DNA of 6,194 nucleotides, taken from Acidobacteriaceae bacterium. Its GTDB lineage: Bacteria; Acidobacteriota; Terriglobia; Terriglobales; Acidobacteriaceae. This document shows positions 5,704 through 6,194 of this stretch, piece by piece; the first letter of the stretch is position 1; every line of letters starts with the position of its first letter. The stretch covers positions 205 to 6,398 of the forward strand of contig PMMJ01000049.1 in NCBI GenBank assembly GCA_003162255.1, given 5' to 3'. The translations under genes were made by a program, and so were the position numbers. The notes beneath the pieces were generated by a model. The model had not been told where the DNA came from and did no database searches. It worked only from the letters and a program-made list of their open reading frames with translations.

Positions 5704-6194
5704 TCAGCTCTGCAGTGGATAGGCCAGGCGCACCAGAGTTCTTTCCGAGAAAGGCACATACAGTAAAGCCGCAGTCGCGGCGAACGCCATGCCCACGCCG
5801 ATCTGCGGCAGCAGCAGGAAAGGCGCGATAGCCCAGAGCTGATCCAGCGCCAGGACGAATGGGAATAGTCGTCCGAAGGTCTCCGCCAGCTTGCGAAAAT
5901 CGAAAGCGACCGCCGACAGCAGGTAGAAGCGCAGCGGAATCCCTGCCGCTCCCGTCACCAATACCGCGCCGACGATGACGAGAGCTCTCCAGCCTGGGAG
6001 AAAGCTGCTGGCGACGCGGTCCACACCGTGCAAGTGAGCGAGACCGTTCAGGTAGAAGACGAGATACATCACCTGAATCAGGGCAAAAAGGGCGCGCACC
6101 AAGCCACGCCGGGGAATCGGCACGTGCAGTTCGGAATGCAGGACGATCCCGGCTGCGGGAGTTGTCGGGTAATTGAGGTTGCGTGGCGCGGGCG
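5704..6194 (-). CDS. Multi-pass membrane protein, C-terminal part (possibly the tail of an acidobacterial Ser/Thr kinase-like protein)
   Basis: The frame ends in TGA at 5706-5704 and stays open to the right edge, so the protein starts outside the window. A GTG at 6123 is a possible internal start, but the residues before it (RNLNYPTTPAAG...LHSEL) read as ordinary coding sequence and I treat the gene as partial. Counting from that GTG, hydrophobic segments lie at about 10-31, 45-70, 82-105 and 106-125, giving four or five membrane spans, with FSERTLVRLAYP at the end. Motifs such as GIPLRFYLLSAVAFD, LDQLWAIAPFLLL and YVPFSERTL resemble a C-terminal membrane domain I recall from acidobacterial Ser/Thr protein kinases. 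No kinase motif is visible here, so this is only a lead. It converges on the sigma/CHAT operon and is not part of it. Confidence 0.7.
   Translation of the reverse strand, partial: PAPRNLNYPTTPAAGIVLHSELHVPIPRRGLVRALFALIQVMYLVFYLNGLAHLHGVDRVASSFLPGWRALVIVGAVLVTGAAGIPLRFYLLSAVAFDFRKLAETFGRLFPFVLALDQLWAIAPFLLLPQIGVGMAFAATAALLYVPFSERTLVRLAYPLQS

Overview
The window is about 60% G+C (by eye), densely coding, and looks chromosomal. The gene style suggests an acidobacterium (Acidobacteriota, Solibacter/Bryobacter or Terriglobia-like). The reasons are a sigma factor followed directly by a zinc-finger/TPR/CHAT protein, the HxxxCDHCGPLL-type finger, and a downstream membrane domain of a kind I associate with acidobacterial proteins. 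This assignment is from recall, not from a search.

Layout: (1) 1-240 is the 3' end of hemB (porphobilinogen synthase), starting inside its active-site lysine motif. (2) 241-377 is a short non-coding gap with a G+C-rich hairpin and an A+T-rich stretch that may hold the promoter of the next operon. (3) 378-5652 is a three-gene plus-strand operon: an ECF-like sigma-70 family factor, a 1209-residue protein, and a 310-residue exported protein of unknown function. The middle protein joins two HxxxCxxC zinc-finger motifs, one membrane helix, TPR-like helices and a complete CHAT protease domain. The gaps are 2 and 20 nt. (4) 5653-5703 holds a perfect 12-bp hairpin between convergent genes. (5) 5704-6194, minus strand, is the C-terminal part of a multi-pass membrane protein that enters from the right edge.

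Proposed logic of the operon (inference): the zinc-finger segment of the large protein would hold the sigma factor at the inner face of the membrane. The TPR-CHAT part would lie on the outer face. The third, exported protein would sit in the same compartment as the CHAT protease, where it could be substrate, sensor or regulator. This resembles an ECF sigma/anti-sigma pair in which the protease is fused to the anti-sigma factor. The large gene also contains a G+C-rich hairpin followed by ten T residues, which looks like an internal terminator or slippage site and would give products lacking CHAT. Both the sigma gene and the large gene appear to start with TTG.
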